A stretch of DNA of 38,650 bases from a virus, in the IMG/VR virus record IMGVR_UViG_3300047297_000194, positions 1 to 38,650 of that record. One strand, written 5' to 3'. Below the pieces are notes generated by a model. The model saw nothing but the letters and a program-made list of their open reading frames with translations, had not been told where the DNA came from and made no database searches. Position 1 is the first letter of the stretch. Every line of letters starts with the position of its first letter. Positions 18,303 through 25,675 of the stretch are shown in pieces. The translations under genes and the position numbers were made by a program.

Positions 18303-19574
18303 GTGGCCAAAACACCCGTACGCATACTCATCGAAAAGGGTATTGAAGCTGGCGCGGATTACATTCCCGACACCTTTGAAGTGCCGCTGCGTAGGGTGTT
18401 CAACATGGACGCACCAAGTATGGCGGTCACGCCCAAGAAGCGTGGGTCTAAAGCAAAAGTTGAGAAGCCGAAACAAAAGACCAAACCGGCAGAAAAGAAG
18501 GCAGCCGAACCTGCGCCAAAAATAAAGTTCGAGCGTCCGTCCGTCTCCCCTATCGCAACACAAGCCGGTGAGCGCGGTCTTCCGCTGCGCGGTCAGGCTC
18601 AGACGCAAGCACAGCACCCAAGCAAGTTTGGGGTTTTCTCCAGTTACAAGACGCCGACACCCGTTGAAGAAACGGTGGTGGTTGCCAAACCTTACGCTGT
18701 GTTGCCACGCGACCGTATGTTCGATACGAGCCGTCTGGAAAACGCAAAAATCGTTTCGTTGTACGGCGACAGGGAGCGTGCTGGCGACACCATTCTGCGC
18801 GTAAACGACCACCCGACAAACGTAGATACACAGGGCGGCGCGATGTTCCCTGCGCTCCAAGAAGCTCTTGAAAGCGAAGGCGCGTGGGCTTCTGAGTTCG
18901 GCGCTCTTGGCCCAGTCCGTCGCGCTATCGCGGAAGGTTTGGACGCAGGACAGCGGGTCTTTGGTGTTACCACGGCGATGGGACCGGGTGCTCTTAACCA
19001 AACTATCGACATGACAGACCTGCTGCACCAGATGGCGACTACAAGCCCCATCCGCAAAAGCGATCTGAGCGTGTTCAACAAACAGGCCCGTGACATTCTG
19101 CCCGGTTACGCAGGGCTGCTGCATGACGAGGCAGCGCAGCAACTGCACGGCATGACACAAGGCCAACGGAAAGCCTTCGTAGCGCTGCTCGACAACGCCA
19201 ACGCCCTTAAACAAGGGTTCCCCAGCGTTCCCGCAGCCCGTTACGCACTAACCGATGAAAACCTTTTGGATGTCCCCGCAGGGACTTCTGGTTACTCGTT
19301 CGTCGAATTTGGCCCAGAGAGCCTCAAATCGCTTGAAGGTGGCGTCGGCCACAGGTCGTACCCAGATCGTATGGCGGGTACGTATGAAGGGCGCGGGCCT
19401 TTAGTCCCGTTCACCACAATGTTCAGCGATTTTGCAAAAAGCCGTCGCGCCGCTAACGCTCTTCCGGGGTCTGATTTGCGCGCGTTTGAACTAGGTAAAC
19501 CATCGCAAAACATGACACCAGAAGCCTACGATCTTCTTATGAAATATCTTCAGGGGATTGAAGACCCATATTGA
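18303..19574 (+). CDS. Putative virion-delivered protein sharing the MAKTPVR N-terminal module
   Basis: 423 aa with a GTG start. The AAGGAAG site is formed by the last codons of the previous gene, whose stop lies three bases before this start. Residues 1-23 match the preceding protein at 22 positions, and the SMAVTPK motif (39-45) is also shared. A lysine-rich linker (46-76) follows. The body from about 150 (VSLYGDRERAGDTILRVN, GGAMFPALQEALESEGAWAS, GVTTAMGPGALNQTIDMTDL) resembles a domain I recall from large phage polyvalent-type proteins of environmental phages. No catalytic signature is evident. The gene ends the rightward virion operon and overlaps the convergent early gene by 38 bp. Confidence 0.72.
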   Translation: MAKTPVRILIEKGIEAGADYIPDTFEVPLRRVFNMDAPSMAVTPKKRGSKAKVEKPKQKTKPAEKKAAEPAPKIKFERPSVSPIATQAGERGLPLRGQAQTQAQHPSKFGVFSSYKTPTPVEETVVVAKPYAVLPRDRMFDTSRLENAKIVSLYGDRERAGDTILRVNDHPTNVDTQGGAMFPALQEALESEGAWASEFGALGPVRRAIAEGLDAGQRVFGVTTAMGPGALNQTIDMTDLLHQMATTSPIRKSDLSVFNKQARDILPGYAGLLHDEAAQQLHGMTQGQRKAFVALLDNANALKQGFPSVPAARYALTDENLLDVPAGTSGYSFVEFGPESLKSLEGGVGHRSYPDRMAGTYEGRGPLVPFTTMFSDFAKSRRAANALPGSDLRAFELGKPSQNMTPEAYDLLMKYLQGIEDPY

Positions 19575-19719
19575 GGATGGTTTGGATTTCGATAGCAAAG
19601 ACTTTGCTCAGTGCTTCGGCCCCTGCCTCATCGCCGTGTGTAGCCGCCACTATGATGTCGTGAGCTAAATTGTACGCCCTGTCTTGCGCGGCTTCGATCA
19701 TGTAGGTGTCTGGTGTCAA
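19537..19719 (-). CDS. Small hypothetical protein at the end of the early arm
   Basis: 60 aa from a TTG start whose TTGA overlaps the upstream stop; GGGAG lies six bases before it. An ATG at residue 7 (19701) is an alternative. Acidic and helical (AAQDRAYNLAHDIIVAATHG), with no cysteine or TM segment. The family is not recognised. Its 3' end overlaps the 3' end of the last late gene by 38 bp on the other strand, and no terminator hairpin separates the two convergent operons here. Confidence 0.6.
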   Translation of the reverse strand: MTPDTYMIEAAQDRAYNLAHDIIVAATHGDEAGAEALSKVFAIEIQTILNMGLQSPEDIS

Positions 19720-20048
19720 CGTCCGTCTCCCTTGGCTTCGGCCAGCAACGCGGCATAGGCGATATTATCCTCGGCGCTGTCGGCGTGATAGTCGCTGCGC
19801 GTAAACAGGCGCACCAGCTTGACCTGCTGCATGAACATCCAGCCCTCGCTCTCGGTCAGGTCGCGACCCGTGATGGCGTTGAAGGCCGTCACAATCTTGC
19901 CCATAGACCGCTCGCCCTCTGGCTCGTCGTAAGTCGCGGATCGGTCATGCATGTGCGCCGCAGCGCGGCCCAGCAGCTCGGCGGCCTTCGGCTCAGGCAC
20001 TTTAACCATTTCGTTAAGTTCCTCGTTGATGTCTTTGATAACTTTCAT
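19716..20048 (-). CDS. DUF6378 phage protein
   Basis: 110 aa. The pattern GRAAAHMHDRSATYDEPEGE then RSMGKIVTAFNAITG, ESEGWMFMQQVKLVR and HADSAEDNIAYAALLAEA matches the DUF6378 family, which is common in phages of Proteobacteria and of unknown function. The conserved histidine, aspartates and the SAEDxxAYAAL motif are intact. A possible relation to MazG-like helical folds is speculation. The start ATG overlaps the stop of the helicase gene, so the two are co-translated. Confidence 0.85.
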   Translation of the reverse strand: MKVIKDINEELNEMVKVPEPKAAELLGRAAAHMHDRSATYDEPEGERSMGKIVTAFNAITGRDLTESEGWMFMQQVKLVRLFTRSDYHADSAEDNIAYAALLAEAKGDGR

Positions 20049-21412
20049 TTCTTCTTCCTCCGCTTCATGGCCTCCAACAGCACCTCTTGGATGCTGCGCT
20101 TGCTGGACAGGCGCTCCATGACGACCTCATCCACGGTGTCACGCGCCAGTATCGGATACACCAGCACTGGGCGATCATGCCCCGCCTGCTTCTGACGCAT
20201 GGGGCCGATGCGCTCGATGATCTGCATGTGCTCTTCTAAGTTCCAGTTGACCCCGAAGAACGCGAGGATGTTGCCCCCGTCCGCGAGGTTAAGTCCGTGC
20301 CCCGCCGACGCAGGATGAGCGAATAGTAGCGGCACCCGTCCGGCGTTCCAGTCCCTGACCGTATCAGGGTTAGCGTCCAACACCCGACCGTGCTTGAAAC
20401 GCGCCTGTAGGCGCTGAAGGTCGTGCTTGAAATTGTAGGCCACCAGCACGGGCGCGCCGTTAGCCTCCTCAATAATGCTCTCCAGTGCATCCAGCTTGGC
20501 ATTGTGAATAGTCTCCCACTTACCCTCGTCGTCCACGTACATCGCGCCGTTGGTGATCTGCAACAGCTTCTGTGTCCGCACGGCCGCGTTGGCCGCCTCG
20601 ACCTCGTTCTCCGCAAGCTGCGCGAACAGGCTGTCCTCCATCGACTTATACAGTTGGCGCACGGACGGATAGAAGTCGACGTACACCGGAACCACGTTCG
20701 GCTCCTCGACGGACAGCGCGCGCACGGTCAGGCATACGTCGCGCAGCTTCTCCTCGATCTCGCGCTGCGTGTGCTCGTACGGCACGAGGCTGTAGCCGTC
20801 GTACCCCTTGCGGAACCAACGCTGCTCAAATGCGCTGAACGTGCGGCCCAGCCGCTCGCCCTTGTCGAGAAACCATATCTGCCCCCACAAGTCCTTTACG
20901 CCGTTCGGCGCTGGCGTCCCTGTGAGGCCGATAAAGCGGCTTCCCTCACCGTGAGCCACCTGACCCAGCAATCGCGCCCTAGAGCCTCCCTGACGCAGCC
21001 TGTAGGACTTCAGGCGCGTGAACTCGTCCGCAACGATTGTCTTGAACGGCCACGCGTCGCCCAACTGGTCGCGGAGCCATTTGATGTTGTCGTAGTTCAT
21101 GGTGTAGATGTCGGCGTCCTTGGCCAGCGCACGCTCGCGCTGCTTCGGCGTGCCGGTGATGACGCTGACGCGCAGGTGCGACAGGTGGTCCCACTTGCCG
21201 ACTTCCTCCGGCCACGTCGTCTTCGCGACGCGCAGCGGGGCCAGCACAAGCACGGGGTAGATGTCGTCCACGACGGACATGTTGTCCAGCGCCGTCAGCG
21301 TCGTGACGGTCTTCCCGCCGCCCATGGGCATCCACAGCGCACAGCGCGGCACGTCATAGAGGAAGCGCATGGCCTCCTCCTGATAGTCGTGTGGCTTAAA
21401 CGTCCGTGTCAC
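20045..21412 (-). CDS. SNF2-type superfamily 2 DNA helicase/ATPase
   Basis: 455 aa. Motif Q-like start (FKPHDYQEEAMRFL); Walker A MPMGGGKT (28-35); motif Ia VLAPLRVAKTTWPEEVGKW; Walker B variant ADEFTRLK (128-135), where DEFT replaces DEAH; motif III LTGTPAPN (163-170). The second RecA-like domain has LLFAHPASAGHGLNL (motif V) and HMQIIERIGPMRQKQAG, a slightly altered motif VI relative to the usual QxxxRxxRxGQ. This SNF2-like protein is the standard helicase of the DUF2800-DUF2815-PolA-VRR-NUC cassette and probably remodels replication or recombination intermediates. The length is typical. Its start overlaps the upstream gene by four bases (ATGA). Confidence 0.92.
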   Translation of the reverse strand: MTRTFKPHDYQEEAMRFLYDVPRCALWMPMGGGKTVTTLTALDNMSVVDDIYPVLVLAPLRVAKTTWPEEVGKWDHLSHLRVSVITGTPKQRERALAKDADIYTMNYDNIKWLRDQLGDAWPFKTIVADEFTRLKSYRLRQGGSRARLLGQVAHGEGSRFIGLTGTPAPNGVKDLWGQIWFLDKGERLGRTFSAFEQRWFRKGYDGYSLVPYEHTQREIEEKLRDVCLTVRALSVEEPNVVPVYVDFYPSVRQLYKSMEDSLFAQLAENEVEAANAAVRTQKLLQITNGAMYVDDEGKWETIHNAKLDALESIIEEANGAPVLVAYNFKHDLQRLQARFKHGRVLDANPDTVRDWNAGRVPLLFAHPASAGHGLNLADGGNILAFFGVNWNLEEHMQIIERIGPMRQKQAGHDRPVLVYPILARDTVDEVVMERLSSKRSIQEVLLEAMKRRKKK

Positions 21413-22110
21413 TCTGCCTCCTCAAACTTAGGTCGCGCTATGATGGTCTGCGGCACGCCTTCGCGCAAGTCATGCGCCTTGATGGTGGCCTTGCCGCGCA
21501 CCTTCTCGCCGCGCTCAAATGCGATGCTGCCCTTGTAGACAATGACGTTGTTGTCAGCGTCGCGGAAGATTGTGATGTAGACCGTGCCGAACTGGCTGTC
21601 GAAGCTATGCGTGCGCTCGGCGGTCAGGTCGAAGTCGCGACGCTCGCCGACCGTGCCGACGTGATTGGTGTTGGCGTCGGCGGCATTGGCTTCAGCGCGA
21701 GCAACCTCGCGACCGGCCAGCTTGTCCTTCGCGTTGGCGAACGCCTTAGCGACGGCGGCGTGCTGACCGTCAGTCAATCCGCCCCAGTTTTCGATGGCAT
21801 CGCGCATGTTGCTGAAGAACTCGCCGCGAGCATAGAACGACAGGGGGTGGGCAATACGCTTGCACTTGCAGCGATAGTCGCGCCCGTCCACCTCAAAGCG
21901 GTGCTCAGGGTAGCCGTCTTCCATGCGGCAAAGCGGGTCCAGCGCCCAGTTCTGAACGCCAAACTCGCCCTCGTTGAACAACCAGTCGTGCAGGGTCTGC
22001 GCGTCTTCATGCGCGGCAAACCACTTGGCGCGGCCTGTCTTGGCGCGGTTTATCTTGATGCGCGCCCTAATAGCGGCTTCGTAGCGGGCTTCGTTTTCGA
22101 TGTACGACAT
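21409..22110 (-). CDS. Hypothetical early protein with OB-like C-terminal domain
   Basis: 233 aa. The N-terminal half is helical and contains a CRMEDG motif and CKCKR, possibly metal or nucleic-acid binding. The C-terminal 85 residues (HVGTVGERRDFDLTAERTHS, then FGTVYITIFRDADNNVIVYK, VRGKATIKAHDLREG, QTIIARPKF) look like a small beta barrel found at the end of several phage replication-associated proteins. No catalytic motif is recognised. It is the first gene after promoter cassette A, with the leader ACCAACAACGGAGACACACC before the ATG. Confidence 0.75.
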   Translation of the reverse strand: MSYIENEARYEAAIRARIKINRAKTGRAKWFAAHEDAQTLHDWLFNEGEFGVQNWALDPLCRMEDGYPEHRFEVDGRDYRCKCKRIAHPLSFYARGEFFSNMRDAIENWGGLTDGQHAAVAKAFANAKDKLAGREVARAEANAADANTNHVGTVGERRDFDLTAERTHSFDSQFGTVYITIFRDADNNVIVYKGSIAFERGEKVRGKATIKAHDLREGVPQTIIARPKFEEAE

Positions 22111-22121
22111 GGTGTGTCTCC

Positions 22122-22169
22122 GTTGTTGGTACGCCTTATTGGCACATCAACTAAGTGGTTGCAACCCCC
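22122..22169 (-). promoter_or_regulatory. Promoter-leader cassette A
   Basis: On the minus strand: GGGGG-TTGCAA, then AATAAGGC, then GTACCAACAAC, with 34 nt from the TTG to ACC. The TTGCAA codes for part of the last codons of the VRR-NUC gene, whose TAG stop is within the element. It precedes the 22110-19537 gene set. The AAGGC at the -10 position is a weak match to a sigma70 box. Confidence 0.75.
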
Positions 22170-22447
22170 TTTTTCACTTTTTCTACAATCTCGTCGATTT
22201 CTTCATTTGTCCGTGCAACGTACACCGGCAAGCCGTAGCGCCGCATGCGCTCGATCTCTCGATCCTGCACCTTGCTGACGCGGTCACCGAAGGCCTTGAT
22301 CTCGACAAAGGCGGCACGGGGCCACGTCCACCAGATAAAGCAGTCTGGGCAGCCGTTACGGCCCTCCCAGCGCACCTTGCGGTATTGACCCCCACTTTTC
22401 TGCACAACGTGCTTCAGGTGATCCTGTAGGCGTCCTGCGGGCGTCAT
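22151..22447 (-). CDS. VRR-NUC domain nuclease
   Basis: 98 aa from the ATG at 22447, whose ATGA overlaps the upstream stop; longer starts run into that gene. The sequence shows the VRR-NUC order: KVRWEGRNGCPDCFIWW (with the PD motif), then AAFVEIKAFGDRVSKVQDRE (the ExK pair and the following Gln), then YGLPVYVARTNEEIDEI. This PD-(D/E)XK subgroup acts as a structure-specific nuclease and regularly sits between DNA polymerase and the SNF2 helicase in phage cassettes, as here. In some homologues it acts with the helicase on branched DNA. The gene's 3' end forms part of promoter cassette A. Confidence 0.9.
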   Translation of the reverse strand: MTPAGRLQDHLKHVVQKSGGQYRKVRWEGRNGCPDCFIWWTWPRAAFVEIKAFGDRVSKVQDREIERMRRYGLPVYVARTNEEIDEIVEKVKKGVATT

Positions 22448-22641
22448 TCGACCAGCCGTCCCGCCGACCAGTTCTTCTCCGCACGCACGTCGGCATTCGG
22501 CACGCACCAAATCTCCCCAGTAGCGTCCAGCGCAACGACCCAGAGCAGGCTGTGCTCAAGGCCGTAGTCAATGACGGCCAGCGCCAGACCCGCCCCCTTG
22601 GGCGTGTCCATCGGGATTGACGGGTTCAGTTGCGTGAACAT
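22444..22641 (-). CDS. Small hypothetical protein between PolA and VRR-NUC
   Basis: 65 aa. It starts three bases after the polymerase stop, with GGACTGAGGC before the ATG. A beta-rich pattern (LALAVIDYGLEHSLLWVVAL, then TGEIWCVPNADVRAEKNWS) suggests a compact small domain. It resembles small proteins that accompany phage polymerase genes, but I do not recognise the family. Position argues for a replication accessory role. Confidence 0.65.
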   Translation of the reverse strand: MFTQLNPSIPMDTPKGAGLALAVIDYGLEHSLLWVVALDATGEIWCVPNADVRAEKNWSAGRLVE

Positions 22642-22644
22642 GCC

Positions 22645-24606
22645 TCAGTCCTTCTTATATCTGTGGGTCTCAAACCCAGCCGCAGCCAGCGGCAGGCCGA
22701 CGGCCCACGACGGGTTGGTCGCCATGATTGAAGCCAACTCGGCCACGGTGTATTCGGGCGTGTCCGGCGTCTCGGTGATCAGTTCGTCATGCACGCGGAT
22801 GCAGACCTCGTAGCCGTGCTCCTCCGCGCCGACCATGCCAGTCATGAAGACGTCGCGGGCTACAGCCTGCGTGATATTCTCCACCAGCTTGCCGCCATAG
22901 GTCTCAAGGCGCTCCCACTTGCGGGTATACTGGTTCATCCCCTCGAACGTGATGCGCCCATCTTCGATCTTGGCGTTGCGGTACGACAGGTAGCGTCCGC
23001 TGGGCAGCTTGATGCGCAGCCAGTCGTCCTTCATGTCGAACTGGAGCTTGTCGTAAAACGTCACGTCTTCGGGTTTGCGTATCACCGCCTTGGCCGCCGC
23101 CTCAACGCCGTACCAAAGTTTGACCACATTGGCGTGCGAGTTGCGCCACGCAGTCACCAGCGGCTGGATTTCCTCGTCCGTCATGGCCGCAACCGCAGGG
23201 CCGCCCATCGTGCGGAACGCTCCAACGCCGCCCTGATAGCCGCACGCCAACTCCATGGTCTTGCCGTACTGGCGCATGGAGCCGTCGCCGCTCTTCTTGT
23301 TCTGGACGACGATTTCGGGGTCTACGTTGAAGCCCTTCGCGTAGGCCACGACGTACAGGTCATGCCCGACACCACGGTCGAAGTCGTAGAAGGCCTTAAT
23401 CTTCCAGTCCTCACCGGCCAGCCACGCAAGCACGCGGCCTTCGATGTTAGACAAGTCGGCGATGACCAGCTTGCGGCCCGCAGGGGCCACCAGACAGCCG
23501 CGCACGGCGGACGAGCACAGGTCGGTCACGTTGTCGAACAGCAGATCTTCGCAGTCCAGCTTCATGGCGGAGATGCCTGTCTCAATCACGTCGGCCTCCA
23601 TCGCGGGGCGCGGCAGGTTCTGCGGCTGGAATATCCGCCCCGCGTCACGGCCTGTGCGCGATGCGCCGCAGAACTGAAGTGTGCCGCGCAAGCGACCGTC
23701 GGACGACGTGGCGTCGAGCAGCACCTTGTATTTGGCGGGCGATGTGGCCGCAGCCTGTTGCCGTATCTCCAGCAGCTCGCGCACGAAGGGTGTCAGGCTG
23801 TCGCCGCGAAGCAAATCCGCGACCGTTGACTTGGTCAGGTTCTCCGGCTCAAAGTCGTGGTATTCTTTTAGATACTGCAAGAAGCGCGCGCCCTGCGTCA
23901 GCCTCGTTACGTGTCCGCCTGTCAGATCGGCTGCACGAGTGGCCAGAGTTCCTGAAGTTCTTCGAAAAGCTCGAAGGGCTGCGTGGGCGAGTTCAAGGTC
24001 GATGGCGATGCCACGGTCATTAACTCCTTGGTCAATTCGCCAAAGGTTCCGCTCACTCCGACTATTGTTCCAATTCGGCAGACGTCCATATACGTCTCGC
24101 ATCGCGTCCACATCGAGGCGGGCATATTCGATGAACTCGTTCCATTCGGTGGGGTGACTGACACTATCCGCTCTCCTCAACTTCATGTTCTTTGGTCGTG
24201 GCTTCGTGAACAAGTGTATCAGCTTCTTGCCCGCCTTGTCTTTAGCTTTATCGGTAGGCACGCCCAACACGTCACACAGCGTACCCAACGAGCCGGGGAG
24301 GCTGTGGGCGAGTGCCTGCACCATCGTGTCGCGGATCTTCTCAACGGGTATGTTCACGCCGCAGTGGCGCAACACGGTGCGGTCAAAGTGGCTGTTGTGG
24401 ATGACAACGGTGTCGGCTGCGTCGACCAGCGACTGCAACCGCTCACGCGGGTGGAAAGGCACTTGGGCGCAGTCCCAGACGTCCACAGGCGCATCGTCCA
24501 CGGCCAATGCGATTAGCAGTATCTCCGCCTCTTCGGCGTAGCGGTGCGTGCCATGCGTGATGGGCACTTCGCTGTACGTTTCGAGATCTAGGTAAAGTAC
24601 GGTCAC
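22645..24606 (-). CDS. Family A DNA polymerase with 3'-5' exonuclease domain
   Basis: 653 aa with a GTG start overlapping the upstream stop. Exonuclease motifs: LDLET with Asp7 and Glu9 (Exo I), VIHNSHFDRTVL (Exo II, 68-79), EYARLDVDAMRDVY (Exo III, 160-173). Polymerase motifs: FCGASRTGRDAGRIFQPQN (312-330); motif A VIADLSNIEGRVLAWL (381-396), with DLSNIEGR in place of the DYSQIELR of E. coli Pol I; motif B RQYGKTMELACGYQG (445-459); motif C RVHDEL (604-609). All catalytic acids are present, so it should be an active replicative polymerase with proofreading. No 5' nuclease domain is present, as is usual for phage Pol A. Confidence 0.95.
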   Translation of the reverse strand: MTVLYLDLETYSEVPITHGTHRYAEEAEILLIALAVDDAPVDVWDCAQVPFHPRERLQSLVDAADTVVIHNSHFDRTVLRHCGVNIPVEKIRDTMVQALAHSLPGSLGTLCDVLGVPTDKAKDKAGKKLIHLFTKPRPKNMKLRRADSVSHPTEWNEFIEYARLDVDAMRDVYGRLPNWNNSRSERNLWRIDQGVNDRGIAIDLELAHAALRAFRRTSGTLATRAADLTGGHVTRLTQGARFLQYLKEYHDFEPENLTKSTVADLLRGDSLTPFVRELLEIRQQAAATSPAKYKVLLDATSSDGRLRGTLQFCGASRTGRDAGRIFQPQNLPRPAMEADVIETGISAMKLDCEDLLFDNVTDLCSSAVRGCLVAPAGRKLVIADLSNIEGRVLAWLAGEDWKIKAFYDFDRGVGHDLYVVAYAKGFNVDPEIVVQNKKSGDGSMRQYGKTMELACGYQGGVGAFRTMGGPAVAAMTDEEIQPLVTAWRNSHANVVKLWYGVEAAAKAVIRKPEDVTFYDKLQFDMKDDWLRIKLPSGRYLSYRNAKIEDGRITFEGMNQYTRKWERLETYGGKLVENITQAVARDVFMTGMVGAEEHGYEVCIRVHDELITETPDTPEYTVAELASIMATNPSWAVGLPLAAAGFETHRYKKD

Positions 24607-25277
24607 GAAGCACCCGACTGGCCGTGCTCAAACCGTGCGCTGCGCGCCGCTTCGGCGGCGGCAACAATCTTGGGGTGGTTGCCGCTGTAGGCTTTATCGC
24701 CGTGATACAGGCTGCCCCAGAAACCCAAGGCATCCGCTTTTTCTCGCGTGCGCTTGGGTTTACACGTTTCTCCGCAAATGCGCTCACTGCGCCCGTCAAA
24801 CTCAATGCCAATCTTGTCGCACAGCGGGCACACGCAGAACAGGTATGGGCCGTCCATCTGGCCCGCACGGTTCATTTCGTCTCCCGCTTCGCGGGGATAC
24901 GTGTCTACCGTCCACCACTGGTCGCAAGCGCTTCCGGAGGCCATATATGCTTCAAAATTGCCCATCACCACATTGTGGTACGGCTCTCCGGCGACAAGCA
25001 AGCCCCGCGCTTCGGTGGCCGCACCAACGTAGGCCAGCTTCCGGTATGTGTCTTGGTCGCGGTGGTCGAAGTTGTCCGGCTTTACCTCAATCCAGTAGTT
25101 TTGGTCCGGCAGGAAGAAGTCTGGGAGATAATAACCGAGGCCGTAGGCGCTTAGGTCGAACCCTTCAGGCTCAAACTGCCAGCGGAGACCGAGATGGTCG
25201 AAGAAGACCGCCCAGCGAGCCTCAAGACGGCTGCGGAAGTTATATCCTTTGTAACGTGTTTCGATTGCTTTAACCAT
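24603..25277 (-). CDS. PD-(D/E)XK nuclease-like protein with C-terminal zinc finger
   Basis: 224 aa. The motif GYNFRSRLEARWAVFFDHLG then YYLPDFFLP and YWIEVKPDN gives the E...PD...ExK arrangement of a PD-(D/E)XK nuclease similar in layout to phage endonucleases that cut double-stranded DNA. After the nuclease core comes a four-cysteine element (CVCPLCDKI...ERICGETC), probably zinc-binding. The GGAGGG site lies eight bases before the ATG. It sits between the GapR-like gene and PolA, separated from the former by a long hairpin region. The substrate cannot be told from sequence. Confidence 0.78.
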   Translation of the reverse strand: MVKAIETRYKGYNFRSRLEARWAVFFDHLGLRWQFEPEGFDLSAYGLGYYLPDFFLPDQNYWIEVKPDNFDHRDQDTYRKLAYVGAATEARGLLVAGEPYHNVVMGNFEAYMASGSACDQWWTVDTYPREAGDEMNRAGQMDGPYLFCVCPLCDKIGIEFDGRSERICGETCKPKRTREKADALGFWGSLYHGDKAYSGNHPKIVAAAEAARSARFEHGQSGAS

Positions 25278-25293
25278 AATGTTGTCCCTCCAT

Positions 25294-25365
25294 TCTGGTG
25301 GACCGCGCCGCGCTAGTTACCAACAACGGGGAGGGAAATCCCGATGCGTGGCGCGGTCCGCCAGA
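25294..25365. repeat. Long inverted repeat enclosing a + strand copy of the ACCAACAAC leader
   Basis: Arms 25294-25309 (TCTGGTGGACCGCGCC) and 25350-25365 (GGCGCGGTCCGCCAGA) pair over 16 positions with one G-T wobble or mismatch. The 40-base interior holds ACCAACAAC (25319-25327) on the plus strand, opposite in direction to the six minus-strand cassettes, then GGGGAGGG and GGGAAATCCC. It lies between two minus-strand genes. It could be a structured leader for the nuclease gene or part of a separate RNA. Confidence 0.7.
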
Positions 25366-25370
25366 AAAGA

Positions 25371-25406
25371 GGGTGCGTTGACTAAAAGCACAAAGCCAAC
25401 GCACCC
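25371..25406 (-). terminator. Probable intrinsic terminator within the leftward arm
   Basis: GGGTGCGTTG (25371-25380) and CAACGCACCC (25397-25406) form a perfect 10-bp stem with a 16-base loop. Read leftward, the stem is followed by TCTTTTCT, an adequate T tract. It starts 12 bases after the stop of the GapR-like gene and should reduce read-through into the PolA region, so the downstream genes may need another start point. The loop is long for an intrinsic terminator. Confidence 0.6.
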
Positions 25407-25417
25407 ACCCTATAGCG

Positions 25418-25675
25418 TTAAATTAGGTCGAGGCCAATAGCTGACGCATAAGCATCGACAAGGTAGCGTTCTTCCTGCCGGTCTTTTCCGTCCATAGCCC
25501 GCAGGCGAAGGACTTGCCGCATGATCTTGACGTCATACCCGCGAGACTTGCCCTCGGCGAATACGTCTTTGATGTCCTCGGCGATGCCCTTCTTCTCTTC
25601 CTCTAGACGCTCAATGCGTTCAAAGAGCAGGTTCAGTTCGTCACCTGCGACGAGGTTGTGACCAACGTCGCCCAT
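25418..25675 (-). CDS. GapR-like (DUF2312) nucleoid protein
   Basis: 85 aa. The sequence LNLLFERIERLEEEKKGIAE then DIKDVFAEGKSRGYDVKIMR and QVLRLRAMDGKDRQEER matches the DUF2312/GapR family along its whole length. Cellular GapR of alphaproteobacteria forms a ring around overtwisted DNA and stimulates topoisomerases. The core helices and the basic KIMRQVLRLR helix are conserved here, so DNA binding is expected. A phage copy in the replication cassette could relieve torsion at phage forks or compete with host GapR. The gene overlaps the SSB-like gene by one base and is followed by the hairpin at 25371-25406. Confidence 0.9.
   Translation of the reverse strand: MGDVGHNLVAGDELNLLFERIERLEEEKKGIAEDIKDVFAEGKSRGYDVKIMRQVLRLRAMDGKDRQEERYLVDAYASAIGLDLI

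Noticed and set aside
20423-21538. 371-aa open frame on the plus strand
   Set aside because: Antisense to the SNF2 helicase, which has all its motifs; the plus-strand product shows no recognisable domain.
22789-23829. 346-aa open frame on the plus strand
   Set aside because: Antisense to the polymerase catalytic domain and composed of shadow-like His/Arg/Ala sequence.
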